From Phellopilus nigrolimitatus (lineage: Eukaryota; Basidiomycota; Agaricomycetes; Hymenochaetales; Hymenochaetaceae): a DNA stretch of 64,000 nucleotides. A model generated the notes under the pieces. It did no database searches and was not told the origin of the DNA. It was given only the letters and a program-made list of their open reading frames with translations. The position numbers and the translations under genes were made by a program. Shown piece by piece: positions 10,825-22,585 of this stretch. Position 1 is the stretch's first letter, and every line of letters starts with the position of its first letter. The stretch lies in contig JAJOHG010000004.1 of the NCBI GenBank assembly GCA_021029095.1, positions 1,240,001 to 1,304,000 on the forward strand. Reading direction: 5' to 3'.

Positions 10825-12404
10825 TTACTTACGGATCACAGTCGCTGTGATCAATCCGCTGCAGCACAGGAAACAGCCAGCGGTTAATCGCATGGTGCGT
10901 CGGTGAAACAAGGGAACATACCTGGGAGCAGCGATAGGACAGAACACCTCCGCAGCTGTCCTGTAACATAGCGACCGGTGTCAGCTGAAACATCCGAGAA
11001 TAAAAGCGCGCGAGAAGGAACGAGAAGGCTCTCGCGTGCCCGAGAAGGTCGTAGAAAGGGAAATGGGAAATGGAATGGGAAAGTACATGTAATAGATACG
11101 CACGGGGTCGTGTTGTCGATGCCAAGATACTTCATGTCCACCGGAATATAGTGCTTGTTGGGCAGCGCGTACGACGCGCGCTCCAGCAGCGTGTGCTCGT
11201 TCACAATCTGCCCCGCCATTTTGTACAGCGTCGCCTGCACGCTCGCGCTCTCGTCCGTCGCGAACACGTCCAGCGTGATCGCCCGTGCGCGCGCAGCGAC
11301 CGCGTCGAACGCGTTTGCCTCCTTGATCTTCGCGAGCGCCGCCGCTAGCCCCGCGTGCGCGCCGAGCGCGAGCGGCCTGAACACGTACTGCAGGTCCACA
11401 GACGTCGAAAATATGCGGTCGTTCACTTCGACGAGCGTCGTGAACTCGTCCCGCACGAAGTTCTCAAACGCGGAGCCAGACGACTTGAGGACTGCGCAAA
11501 GTGAGACATTCAGAGCTCGACAGAGAGCTTGCGTGTAAATCACTCACCGAGAAGGTCGCTCGCGCCCGATGCCACCTTTGCCGTCATCGCGTCCTTCCCT
11601 GCCGTCGCGTCAATCTAATCACAAACCCAAAAACCCGTGCGTGCCTTAGCCTCGATGCTGCTTTAAGCTCTGAAGCGTGCGTGGCGGACGCACCTCGACG
11701 CTCGTCACCCGCTTCTCGTCGCCGTCGCGCCAGAACGAGTGCGGGTGGCTCTTCCCGTCGACCGCGATGCGCTGCCAGCGCAGCTGCTCGACGGTTACGA
11801 ACGCTTTGCGCAGATGCGCGTACTTGCCAACCAGGAACGCGCCGAGATGGATCGCGAAGAGCTCCGGCACAAGCACGAAGGGAGAGGTTTTCGCCATATC
11901 TAGGTGTTCGAAGGATAGCCATCGACGAGTTCGGGAGTTTGAGTCGGTAGAGGCGAACATGAAGAAAGTCAGGGGATTGCTTTAGCGCATACACCCAGCA
12001 AGGCATGAATTGAATGCGCACAATAAGTGATATTTTTGACTTCACAGGCAATGAGCACCTCCAATGTCAGCTTTTTTTTTTCAATAAAGATGCTTATATA
12101 TATGCATACGCACTCGAGTCCGTAGCAACGACGACCGAGTTATCCGCCTGGGTGAAGCTGCATGTCAAAATTGAAGTTAGCATTCGGATCAGAGACGCAT
12201 CCCTTCGTGTACACGCTCTCCTCGTCCAGGTCAAGAAAATCTGAATCTAAGGAGCACAGCTCACCTCGTCTCGATCGCGCCCTCGACGAGCGTGCACACA
12301 TTGTACTCGACGACGTCGTGCCACTTGTCGCTCTTCACGACGCGGAACACGCGCACCTTGTCCTTGCCGTAGCGCGCAGCAGCAAGACCGACTTCCGCAG
12401 ACAT
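10825..12404 (-). CDS. uaZ: Urate oxidase (uricase)
   Basis: Purine degradation enzyme that oxidises uric acid to 5-hydroxyisourate. Eight exons (12404-12265, 12157-12114, 12039-12022, 11899-11694, 11614-11548, 11491-11104, 10960-10922, 10858-10825) give 311 residues, the normal length. Recognisable motifs are GKDKVRVFRV at the N-terminus, SFTQADNSVVVATDSIKN, YMAKTSPFVL, RVTSVEIDATAGKD, VRDEFTTLVE and NEHTLLERASYALPNKHYIP. Exon 3 is only 18 nt. The protein ends ATVIRK, so the SKL-type peroxisomal signal of many fungal uricases is absent; it may be cytosolic, use another signal, or have an alternative 3' exon. Confidence 0.93.
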
Positions 12405-13842
12405 GATGAAAGGAGGCTGGCGAGGAGCAGTGTGAAGATGAAGACGGTGAGAGCCTCCAAGCTATGAGGACTGCTACTCAGGTACAATAAATATTGAGTC
12501 TTTACGGCCGATGGCTTCCCCTGCTCTGTAATCTTTCCTCCGATCTCGTGCAGTCTCACGCAGTCTCGTGCAGATGCAGGCCTCCGCAGGGGCTGTTGAC
12601 CGCGGAAGATACGAGAGTGCTGGTCTTATCTTTATGTGTCCATCTGGTGCAGAGATAACGCTGCACCTCTTTTCCATCTTTTTTTCGCCTTTCTGGGATT
12701 TTTGAATGTAAAGACAGGGCGCGGCCGCCGCATCGCTGACTCAGGCACACGGAAAGTGCGGAAGGCTGCAGATCCGTCGGTCGAGCTGCGCCGTCTCTTA
12801 TATGTAAGTGTGCTCAAATCTCAGTTTCTTGTTCAATTCTAGATAGGACTGAGAACGTGCAGACGCGATCAAGTCAAACTGCATAGATAAAGCAGCCCTA
12901 CCGGTATGGAAGCTGTAATAGCCGGTTTAAACTTCGCAAAAGTGAGTTTTGCGCCGTAGGTTCGTACAAGTTGCGGTCTAGGCTTCAGTCTAGACGGGCC
13001 TTAGAAACGCAGAGCTTACGGACAAACTTATAACAAAACAACGGTCCGATAACGCGACCCCGACACTCAATGTTGAAGTAGTCGAGTTGAATATCTTCCA
13101 AATCATCCTCATATTCCGGTTACCGATCCGGACTCCGATGTAAAGTTGTTGAGACGCCAAGCGTGGGACCTTGTCGCATTGTTCATGTTCAGAACCAATC
13201 CCGAGCACTAACCGAGAGGTTTCAAGATCGCATTGCGGTACTATTCAACACCGACGCAAGCGAGAAAAAGCCGTCCGAATGCGCAGCCGGTCAGCATCTT
13301 ACTTGGAGACCATCATCTGAAGTCGACCTTCCGAAGTCATGCGGAGGAGGCTAGTTGCTGGGAAGACTCGCAGAAGACAGGACAAGTACTCCACGCCGGC
13401 GGACCGAAGCTTACTGAGAAGCATGTCGAGATGCGCAGAACGCGCGTGTCCACATGCCATGATCCTGCTAAAACCATCCAGGTGCACAGCTGGCCAGTAT
13501 CTTATTGAAAGACTATGTCATCCGAAGTCGATTAACCGAAGTGAAACGAGAACCACACGGGGGAGGCCAGTTCCTATGAAGACTTACAGAAGACGGAACA
13601 GATACTCCACGTCTCCGAACCCAGCTGCTGAATAGTCGAAACACCAAGAACCCGTGTGTCCATATGTTATGTCCTTGTTGCTCACTATCTTCCTAGCTTT
13701 CAACCTGCCGCCTACCTGCAATCTTCGCAGATATTCGGACCGGCAATCTTCCGCAAGAACTTGGGCTCGAGTGCAATCTCCTCTATTTGCACGTGAGGTG
13801 AGAAAGCAAAATAATTACTCCTCTTATGAGGATGGAATTCTA
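12405..13842. other. Intergenic stretch with an old tandem duplication
   Basis: No gene is supported between the uricase start and the ATP20 stop. The main visible structure is a diverged tandem repeat at about 13272-13675, listed separately. 12405-12850 is presumably the uricase promoter. Confidence 0.5.
13272..13675 (+). repeat. Diverged tandem duplication, unit about 205 bp
   Basis: Unit 1 (about 13272-13470) and unit 2 (about 13482-13675) share CAGCYGGYCAG.ATCTTA, ATC.GAAGTCGA, GGRGGCYAGTT, GAAGACT..CAGAAGAC, ACTCCACG and GTGTCCA.ATG in the same order and spacing. They contain no intact frame. Origin unknown. Confidence 0.55.
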
Positions 13843-14616
13843 TCACTCCAGTTTGTAACCGACTAAGTGTCTGCGCCCAATGATCTCGCCAATCTGGACA
13901 AGCGACACGAGAAAATAACAACATTATATGTCAGCCGATAACAAAATTTTCCAGGTGGTGGATGTACAGAAACGCACCTTGAAAATACCATACGCCTCCA
14001 ACGCATAAACGCCGACACGCTTGTACTCGCCCGTGTGGAGAATCTCGCGCCAGTATGCGGGGCTACTCGCACGCGCCCAGATCGACTGGTATGCGCTAGT
14101 GACGGTAGAGAGCGATGCGGGCGGCTGCAGCCGTTCGGCGAGGTATACCTGCTTGAGCAGCTCGCGGCCCACGGAAAGATTGTAAAGTAGCGGTTCACGG
14201 TAGGCTGTGATTTCCGAAGACGTTTTGGCGGCAGATGGATCGTGGTACAACGAGCAGCCAGAAATGAGAGATGCGGAATACCAAGTGGAAGACAAACAAA
14301 AGCACTTTCAGTTCTAATCCGACGTCGCGAATGAAAAGAAGAAAAGAAAAGGAGACGCACATCCCAACATGTTCCCCACGCGCTCGCCCACGCCGCCGCT
14401 CGCCTTCTTCGCCATCTCCACCGCCTTCGCGAACCCCTTCTGCGCGGTGACGAACGCCTCCTGCGCTTTCTCCTGCGCCTTTTGGGCGGTCTCTTGCGCC
14501 TTCTGCTGCGTCGAGTTTGACGAGTTGAACCGGCGCGGGGCCTTCATCGAGCGGGCGAACGCCGACGACGAGGAAGGCCGCGATGCGCGCAGGCTCGACA
14601 GAAATGCGCGGGACAT
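13843..14616 (-). CDS. ATP20: Mitochondrial ATP synthase subunit g
   Basis: Subunit g of the F0 sector of mitochondrial F1F0-ATP synthase, which promotes dimerisation and cristae shape. Three exons (14616-14361, 14204-13978, 13893-13843) give 177 residues. The first about 35 residues are Arg/Ser-rich without acidic residues, as expected of a mitochondrial presequence. A repeated AQKAQE heptad-like coiled segment follows, then the conserved core YREPLLYNLSVGRELLKQ, WREILHTGEYKRVGVYALEA and a C-terminal GEIIGRRHLVGYK. It is longer than yeast Atp20 (115 residues) mainly at the N-terminus. Confidence 0.9.
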
Positions 14617-17367
14617 CCTCGCTGGCTTTTTTTGAGAGGTTTTCTAAGGAGTGGAGGATGGAAGGATGTGTGTCGTGCGCTGCGTTTGAGCCAGCGACAG
14701 CGGGCGGGTGCGGCGTGGGAAGTTACCTCCATCCCGCGATTTTCCGGAGTAATTTGTTCCTCGCACAAGTTTCGTGATCAGCGTAACTGGCTGCTATCTA
14801 GGATAATTCTATCCATCACTTTCAAAGACAATTTTGCGAAAGGACACGATATGATCAAAGTTATCTCATGCCCGTGCTTGAAATCTTTTCCTGGTGGATC
14901 GGGAAGACACTCGTTTGCTGCGCTATAGATCTGTTACTAAAATTGAGCTCGAAGCTGACTGAAACTCTCATAGCCTAGGTTTAGACGCTTTTCCAAGTAC
15001 TTCCCGTAATACCTCTCTCAAGAATAAATAACGAAAAAGTCTTCGGCTTTCTATCAGACTAAAAACACACATTCTAATTCTGCGCATATACCGTGCACAT
15101 CTCACCAAAAACGCACTTGGGCTAACATGGCCTCGGCAGAACGGCGATATTATTGTGTCAGGAGGCTGAAGCATAGTCTCCTTTTACTTGCTTCCTGCCG
15201 TGAGCAGTGCATCCAATCCGGAAACGTTTCCACCACGACAACGTGATAATAAAGGAAACGCAATCCACATGCTCGCGGCAACCTTGAACAGTACAGAACG
15301 GCCTGCTGTCCAGTCTCCCCTTTCCTCAGTAATAAGCCCGTACCGAGAGCTTATTTAGAAAAGCTTATAACCCCGCAGCTCAGTAATAGTCGCCGCCCAT
15401 GACATTCGCTTCTTCTATTTCTTCCAGCTGAACTTGGCTTCTCTTCTCCGCATTTCTCGTGCTCCGCCCGCCGCAGCGTTAGGAATTGGACACGGCTTCG
15501 CGGGAACGTTATCTCTGGGTTTTTTTTTCGGACTTGTGAGTGTGTGTGTACATCGAGAACCTGTGGGTCATCTGCCGCATTTGATTTTTGGCGTGCTATA
15601 AGTTCCCTTCAAGTTCGCACTGCGCATTGTGAGACCTTTCTCGTGTCCTCGTAGCTCTTGAATCTTAACTTTCATTATCGCTCTTGGACTGGCGACGGTG
15701 ATCACAACGCCGGGCTTTGAATTCGTGAGGGTCTTTGACATTCTGCGTCGCAAATTCTGCTGCCTGCCTTTCGCGACAGTGATCACAATCTGCCTGCCTT
15801 TTCGCGACAGTGATTACAGCGTGTATTCACTGTCGCGAAATGATACTCGTGTCGATAGAGCATGAAACTATTGCTGACAGAGTACGGGGTGTAATCGTGC
15901 CAGACCTGCATTGAAGCCAGTACGCCATAGACTGGGCACCTTTTGACCACTCTGTCATTTGTAAATGGGTTTCCATTTATCTTTTGATTTCAAATTCCAA
16001 ACCCGCCTTTCGTCAGCTCATCTCATATCCTCTTCGACTCAGAGCAGCTTTTACGGATGATTGTTCTCTTTGCAAATCCCGCGAGGACTGGGGAGCACCT
16101 GACAGACGCGTCTCGCGTGGATCGGAGTTTGAATCGCTTATTTGTAGCCGTGCTTTCCAGATCACCTGTTGGACATTCATGTTCTACAATATCTACTGAA
16201 CTTCTAACAGATTCTACCTCATTATTCCATAGTATCTGGAAGACCACTCTTACTGCTTGACGTCCTGGGGTACGCAGCACGCCATGCTCATCCCATTACA
16301 TAAAGGATTAGTCGATCATTTCAAGCGGCGTTTCAACGTAGCTGGACTCACACCATATCGTACCTTTTCGCGCTCGAAGTCCCGTCAGACGCTTTCTCTC
16401 CTACATTCATCTGCTACGCGGAGTTTCTTCTTCCCCCACCTCCAAGCTTAGGCAAGGGGGACCTCCTTACCCACCCTCCATTCCAAGTAAGCTTCCTTCT
16501 CCGGTCATTGCTTAGTTTTCTACTCACATCTCGACAATAAGAGGGCATGCTACCCGACTCCGCTACTACAACCGTCGCATTACAAGCCGCAGCTTTACTC
16601 TGTTGTAGTCGTAGAGCGTCTTTCACATTTTTTGTTCGACTGAGGCCCGATGCTAGGACTTTACAAAAGTGAGGAGCTACTCGCGCAACGTACAGCCACA
16701 TATTATCGCCGCTACAGAGACACACCGCTCCGTCTCCCTCAACGCCCCTAGTATTGTTTATGCGCCGCATTGCGCGTCGTCGCTCCGAGCACGGGCCCTC
16801 ATATACTCAGTCCACGTCAGGCCATCGTTTAGAGCGACCTCTCACTTCCAGGCCGACGGAGCCAATAGGAAAATAGCCGCGGAAGTCGATATCACTCGGA
16901 GTCAGCGCACTTCCATAATGTGGCAGACCGAAGGAGTCATCGGACAATCCAGACTGCTGGCAAATAGTCCGGAGGTCGACGCCGCTCGGGTGTCTAGTCG
17001 AGACAAGTGTCTGTACAGTCTTGCAGCGCTTGCTTCCTAGTCATATGAGGGTGCTTTAAAAGCATCAATTAATTCCCTATACAGATTTGGACTCGTACTT
17101 CGATACGTTGTTCCCATGGTACGCGTTATTCTTTGCGTGCTGATACCTCACAACATTCCAGTAGTAGTTGCGCATCATCGGGTGGTAGGGGAGAAAGGTG
17201 ATATCACTTACTTTATGGCATTGCAAAGTATCGGCTTATCACTGTTATATCCAAATCACCTGAATGAGGCGGCATGCATAGAACCCTCTGTCTCGTATTC
17301 CAGAAACCGCGAGGGAAAGCAACCATAAGAACGGCTCTACAGCTGGTACATATCGTAGCACAACAGA
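14617..17367. other. 2.7-kb gene-free stretch
   Basis: ORFs here are short, lack recognisable motifs and cannot be joined by convincing splice sites. The visible structures are a short repeat cluster ending in a perfect hairpin at 15690-15840 (listed separately) and a pyrimidine-rich stretch at 15400-15540. A non-coding RNA gene is possible but I see no tRNA boxes or other diagnostic motif. Confidence 0.45.
15690..15840. repeat. Repeated GCGACRGTGATCACAA motif and a perfect hairpin
   Basis: GCGACGGTGATCACAA occurs near 15691. CTGCCTGCCTTT(T)CGCGACAGTGAT.ACA occurs twice in tandem (about 15764-15820). The last copy pairs with its reverse complement: TTTCGCGACAGTGA at 15800-15813 and TCACTGTCGCGAAA at 15827-15840, a perfect 14-bp stem with a 13-nt loop. 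It could be a regulator-binding array or a small mobile-element end. Confidence 0.6.
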
Positions 17368-18374
17368 CTACTCGTCCTTCTTCGGACCGACTTTCTTCTC
17401 TGCTTCGTCGATTGCCGCCTTGTCCGTTGCAGGCTCGCCGCCAGCACCTATTTAACGCCGAAAAGAAAAGATGATAGTCAGAATAGAATTACACAAGCAA
17501 GCAAGGCGTAAAAATAATAATAAAAAACGAAGCATACGTACCACCGAACATGCTGGCACCGGCCTTGAAGGGACGCTTAAGGTCGCCCTCCGCGGGCTTG
17601 CCGAAAATGTGGATCGCGACGGGCTTCGCGTCGAACAGATTTTTAAGTCCCATGAGCGCCTGGATGAAAAGCGGCTGGGTGTAGTTCATGTACAGGTGCA
17701 AGAAAACCATCATGGCCAAGCCCATGTACACGCCGCGGACCTGAGACGCGAATAGTATGATGATGGCTTTAGCAGATTTAAAAACATGTTTCGGAAATCG
17801 CAGCGCACCAGCTTAGATACCTCCCCAAGGTCGTAATCCTTCACGGTTGTAGTTACGAGGGCGCCCGAATCCCCCTGCGACTAAATCATACGTCGATATG
17901 TGAATCATGTTTTCAGACTTGAATGGATGATAAAAGTTACCATCGGCCCTGCAGGCTCAACTGCGCGTGCACACATAGCAAATCAGCAATTCGAAGGCGA
18001 AACGTAGGTGAAGAGGCACGCACCATACTTGAGCACCGTCTGATCGTTCCTCTGCTTAACCTATCGCGTCAACGGTCCATACAAGTCAGTTAGATTTGCT
18101 CTGCATGTGACACGTATGCCTATCTGGTGCGCAGCCGCACCTTCATGGAGATGTAGTAGTACGTGGAGAGGACGAGGAGCTGGACGGTGACGTATCCCAC
18201 GCGTACGTAGTTGAGCACCTGCGGGTCGTCGAATGGGATTTTGCGCGCAACTGGGGAAGGGGGAAGAACGGACTGCCAGTGAGCGCGGTGTCACGCGGTG
18301 CATGATGCGGGCGGAAAAGACAGACCCTGCATCCCGACGAGGGATATGACGAGATTCTGCACGGCCGAGTTCAT
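17368..18374 (-). CDS. PHO88: PHO88/SND3 endoplasmic reticulum membrane protein
   Basis: ER membrane protein of the SRP-independent targeting (SND) route, first found through phosphate transport. Seven exons (18374-18326, 18250-18141, 18060-18024, 17960-17941, 17880-17809, 17740-17542, 17447-17368) give 188 residues, the length of yeast Pho88. Diagnostic segments are IPFDDPQVLNYVRVGYVTVQ, VTTTVKDYDLGEVSKL, the membrane segment GVYMGLAMMVFLHLYMNYTQ, MGLKNLFDAKPVAIHIFGK and PAEGDLKRPFKA. The C-terminus is charged and ends KKDE. Exon 4 is only 20 nt. It is divergent from SLM1 with a 540-bp shared upstream region. Confidence 0.93.
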
Positions 18375-18767
18375 GATGGAACCGTTGTTGACGAGGGGAA
18401 GAAAGCCCGAAAAAAGGAAAGGAAAGAAAAAGAGGAGAGGTTCAGAGTGGATGGCTGGACTGAGTCTGTTAGGTGACACGCGTCCGTCGGCCAAAATTAC
18501 AGTATGTTTGTCGGTATTGACAGTGATTAGCCAATGCTTCCTTTTCTGGGGTGGCACTCGTCTCCTCGGTGTACTGGCCGCCAGTTGTTGCGTAAGCGGC
18601 GTCCACTTGGACGTATGTCGGAACACAATCATGAATGACCTCGGGAATATAATTCAACACAATTATTTGGAGACGTTTTGGAGACGTTGAGACATTTTTC
18701 TATTGAAAATGTGTGCAAGTCCCGAATATATGCGAGACAGATTCAGAGTTCGGAACCATACCATGAA

Positions 18768-18775
18768 TGACGTCA
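18768..18775. promoter_or_regulatory. CRE/ATF-type TGACGTCA site upstream of SLM1
   Basis: A perfect TGACGTCA octamer lies 140 bp before the chosen SLM1 start in the 540-bp PHO88-SLM1 divergent promoter. bZIP regulators of the ATF/CREB group bind this sequence. That it is used here is inference. The stretch between it and the start is strongly pyrimidine-rich, as in many fungal core promoters. Confidence 0.4.
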
Positions 18776-18914
18776 ACCCCGCGCCTTGCCCTCTTATAGG
18801 CACGATCCGACGCACTGCTCCTCATCCGACATTCCTCCCTTTTCCCTCCCGCCCCTCTTTCTCGACGACTACAACTTCAACGAAACCCACCCTTTTTTCA
18901 CAGACCAGATCATC

Positions 18915-20947
18915 ATGCACGACGGCGCGTCAATATCGCGTGCGACCTCCATGTCTCGAGCGAGCAAGCAGGGTTCCACCGTGAGCAGGAACCAGTCGCT
19001 CATCAAGAAGAACATCGCCCCCAACGACCTCCGTCCCTCTGACGTCCTCATCGAGCGCTTCGTCGGCTGGAAAGCCATCGTGAAGCAGCTAATTGCCTAC
19101 TTCGAGGTACGCGCTCCGCCCCTACTTGTCTAGCTAAGGTGTTTATACATCGGACCGTAGGGTGTTGCCGACATCCAGAACAACATTGCCCGCGAGCTCA
19201 CCAAGCTCGGAGCTGTTATCCAGGTTCCGTTTAGGACCGGAAATCAGTTCCTTGGGGAAGGAGGTATTCAAGTATGTGAGACCCTTTAAATTCACTTTCC
19301 GATACTGAACGTCCTGCTAGGACATTTATTTCGGTCTCCGAGACAAGACACGCGCCATTGCAGACCAGCACGCGAACTTAGGCAAGACCATCGATAGCTC
19401 CATCGTCCAGCACCTGCAGAAGTTGAGAACGGAGATCAAGGCTCATATTAAGGTATGTGCCATACTTTACATCCTAGACAATAAGGCTGACTCTGTTAAA
19501 GAACGTGCAAAATGACACAGGCAAGCTTGCGACGAATGTCGCAAAGGAGAGAGAACTGTCGACGAAACTGGTTGCTGAACTCGGAAAGAACATTGCCGTT
19601 TTCAAAAACTCTCCTATGACTATCAATGCTCGGGACGATCCGTAAGCTATATCTTCAAGTTCTCTTTCGATGGTGCTAAATCCCTCTCTGAAATCAGATT
19701 TGTGGCAAACACTTCTGTTGAGCGTCAATTGCAGAAACAAGTGCACGAAGAAAATGCCTTGCAGAAGTCTATCATAATCATGCAACAAAACTCTGCGCAC
19801 TTCGAAGAGGGTATTGTTCGGGCTATCCAGTCTGCTTGGCAAACTTACGACGAGTGGCAGTCTCGTATGAACAACTCCGTTCAGGACGTTTGGCGCGGAC
19901 TTGGTTCGCAAATGGCCTCTCTCGCCCCCGACCGCGAGTGGATTTCGTTCTCCGCCCGCTCCGACCACCTTCTTGACCCAGAGACACCTCTTCGTAACCC
20001 CGAAACAATAATGTACCCGAGCAAGGAAGACCCATCTGTTATCCCCGTCCACATTGGTCACCTTGAGCGCAAAAAGCGCTTCACCCGCACATACCGCGAA
20101 GCTTACTACGTGCTCTCGCCCGCGGGTTATCTACACGAATACGCGTCTTCAGATTTAAGGACGAAGCCGCAGCCCGTCTTCTCGCTCTTCCTCCCCGCGT
20201 GTACGCTCGGCCCGCCATCGGCCGCAAACGGCAAGGGCAAGTCGTACAAGTTCCACATCGAAGGCCGCAAGGACGGCACGGGAGCCTCGTCGGGCGGCCT
20301 GCGCCTGCCCGGGCGCTCGCCGCACGCATACACGTTCCGCTCGCGCAGCCACGATGATATGATGGAGTGGTGGAACGACATCCGCATGCTCTGCGCGCGC
20401 TACCTGGTCGCGAGCGAGCACATGGAGCGCAGCGGCCCCGTCGAGGCTGCCGTGCGCGCTGCGGGGTACGTCAGTGAGGAAGAGGAAGAGGAAGAGGAGG
20501 GATCGAGCGTCGAGGAGGAGGAGGAAGCGGTGGAAGAAGACGGCGATTTATACCTCCCCGCGCAGGACGGGACCGGAAATGATAACGAATCCGTCCCCCC
20601 GTCGTATTCTCAGCAGAATAAGGGCCATGGGCTCGAGTTTGGGTCTAGCGGATATCTCGTGAGTTTTTCTAGTTACCGATTCAGCCCTTTTTTTACTCAT
20701 TCGTCTTTGCGCGTCCTTGTAGAACGAAAAGAAAACAGACCCGAATACCAGCGGCAATGGCAACGTCGGTAACGCAAACGCGAACGGAGGGGGTGCAAAC
20801 GGCGTGGTGCGTCGGCCGAGCAAGCGCCAGCAGGAGAAGGCCCCAGAGGGTCGAGAACCCCATGTCGGGAACGACTCTGGAGAAGCGTCGAACTCAGGCG
20901 CTGGGCCCGCGCCCGCCGAAAGCAGGTTCACCGAGGTTATGGAGTGA
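18915..20947 (+). CDS. SLM1: SLM1/SLM2-type F-BAR and PH-domain protein
   Basis: Plasma-membrane (eisosome-linked) adaptor of TORC2 and sphingolipid signalling in yeast. Six exons (18915-19106, 19161-19271, 19321-19452, 19502-19641, 19698-20658, 20723-20947) give 586 residues. Residues about 25-260 are the helical F-BAR-like part (VLIERFVGWKAIVKQLIAYF, QDIYFGLRDKTRAIADQHAN, ERQLQKQVHEENALQKSI). Residues about 305-420 are the PH domain (GHLERKKRFTRTYREAYYVL to DDMMEWWNDIRMLC). An acidic Glu-rich tract follows, then a Gly/Asn-rich tail. The frame is open upstream to an ATG at 18786; I prefer 18915 because a pyrimidine-rich leader precedes it. Confidence 0.88.
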
Positions 20948-21425
20948 TTACTGGCAGCGGTGTATAGCGTGCGCGCATTCAAACATACTATAGGGGGCGA
21001 AACGTTTACGCATCGTGCTCTGTTCTCTCTCTTTCTCCTTTTTTTTTGACATTGTTTGGATTGGGTTCCACCCTTCGCGATGTAATCCACACCGTGTTGC
21101 GAATTGTTTCCTGTACTTCATGACCGCGTATTTTACCCCACACTGTACCCCGCAGGCCTACACCCCTTATCCACATTCTTCTACATCCATTTTTGCTGTA
21201 GCATACTTTAAACTTATACTTGAATTAGGGACTTTTTCGTTGCGAATAAGAAAAAAAAAATGAATTGGGCACGCAGAACCTAGAGAAAAGGTACGATACA
21301 TGTAGTAGAGGTATAAGGACGTACAGACAAACTGGAGAATTGAGATCCATATATGAAGTAAAAGAATGCTTACAAGTGGGTTATAAAAGCACATGCTCGC
21401 AGAAAAACCCGGAGAGGTTGGAATT
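20948..21425. other. Convergent intergenic region
   Basis: Lies between the 3' ends of SLM1 (plus) and the left HMG gene (minus). It is AT-rich with pyrimidine tracts and presumably contains both 3' untranslated regions. Nothing else is seen. Confidence 0.5.
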
Positions 21426-22585
21426 TTAGAACGTGGAGTTCGATTCCCCGCCGCTTGCAAAGCCAGATCCAATTTCCCATCCGTACAAAATATCCGATGC
21501 GTCTTGCGTCCAGCTAGAGCTGGCCGAGGACGAAGACGACGAGGCAGCACCAGACGAAAGAGCTGGGCCGCCCGCGAAGTCAGGGAACGCGGATGCTGTC
21601 TCCAGCGACGCGAAGTCAAAACGGTCGATCTGCAGTCCCAGCGCATTGTCGAACTCTGCGAGAGAAAATGAGAAGTCCGTTTCGGGGATGGGCACTGGCG
21701 CGGATGTCGATTGCAAAGAGAGGGAAGAGGTGGAGTGCGACGCTGACCATTCCCAGTCGAGGGGGAGTGTGGTAGGGTCGGGCGTGGAGAAGAAAAGGGA
21801 GGGAGAGAGTTCGGATGAGGGCCCGAAAGAGTTGAGGAAGTCTGACCCCTCGGGGAGGTGGGTGAAGGTGTATTGCGGGGTCATTGGTGCTTCATCGTTT
21901 TTGGGGAGCTGAAGAGAATTTGGTTATACAGAAGATTAAGAGAAACAATGACGAGTAGCATACAATGGACATGTCAGAAGACGGCGTCAGGGTAGGAGAC
22001 GCGCTGTCTTTGCTCGACGGCGGAGGCGACGCGTATGTCAGCGTTGGGGATACCGGAGACACTACGTCAGGGCTCGACGGCGGCAGGGGACACGGTGGAA
22101 TAGTCGTCTTTGTCTCTGTCGCCTTCGGCTTTCTCGATCTCGGCGCGCGCACCCTCTTCTTCACAGCAACCTCCCGCTCGATGCCCAGCGCCGCCTCCGT
22201 CTCGCAGCGCAGCTTCTCCTCGTCCGCCATGCGGTAGAAGCGCGCGCGGACCGGCGCCGTCTCCGCGTGCCACATCTTGCCGATTATACACGAGACGTCG
22301 TTCTGGTGCAGCCCTGCCGGGAGAAGCTGGTGCGCGATGACGTGCGAGCGGTAGAGAATGAACGCGTTGGCTGGTTTCTTCTTCTTTTTCGGCGAAAGCG
22401 TCGGGGCAGCAGACGAATGGCCCGCAGTTGGTGCTCGCTTGCGGGGAGAGACTGTGCCGGCTGGACGCGAGAGGTCATCCCGAGTCGAGTGTCCTGTAGC
22501 GCATGTAAGCAAGTGGACAAGCTATTCGATCCAGACGAAGGAACGTACCCGGGGTCTGCGGTGAAAAAGTGCGGATTGCGGGCAT
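21426..22585 (-). CDS. MATA-type HMG-box transcription factor, left copy
   Basis: Sequence-specific HMG-box regulator, nuclear. Three exons (22585-22549, 22493-21964, 21908-21426) give 349 residues. A basic run (PKKKKK) precedes the box at about residues 53-121: PANAFILYRSHVIAHQLLP, NDVSCIIGKMW, VRARFYRMADEEKLR. The N-F-LYR, N..S.IIG.MW and EK signatures put it with the MATA_HMG class. A basic segment then a Ser/Pro/Asp-rich acidic-aromatic C-terminus follow, suited to activation. The start chosen is MPAIRTFSPQTP; an in-frame ATG at 22795 would add 70 residues. It is an inverted duplicate of the gene at 39523-40673. The last about 30 residues differ because the duplication ends inside the final exon, near 21518. 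Confidence 0.85.

Noticed and set aside
16414..16770. 118-codon minus-strand ORF in the 14.6-17.4 kb gap
   Set aside because: No family resemblance and no splice partners; consistent with chance.
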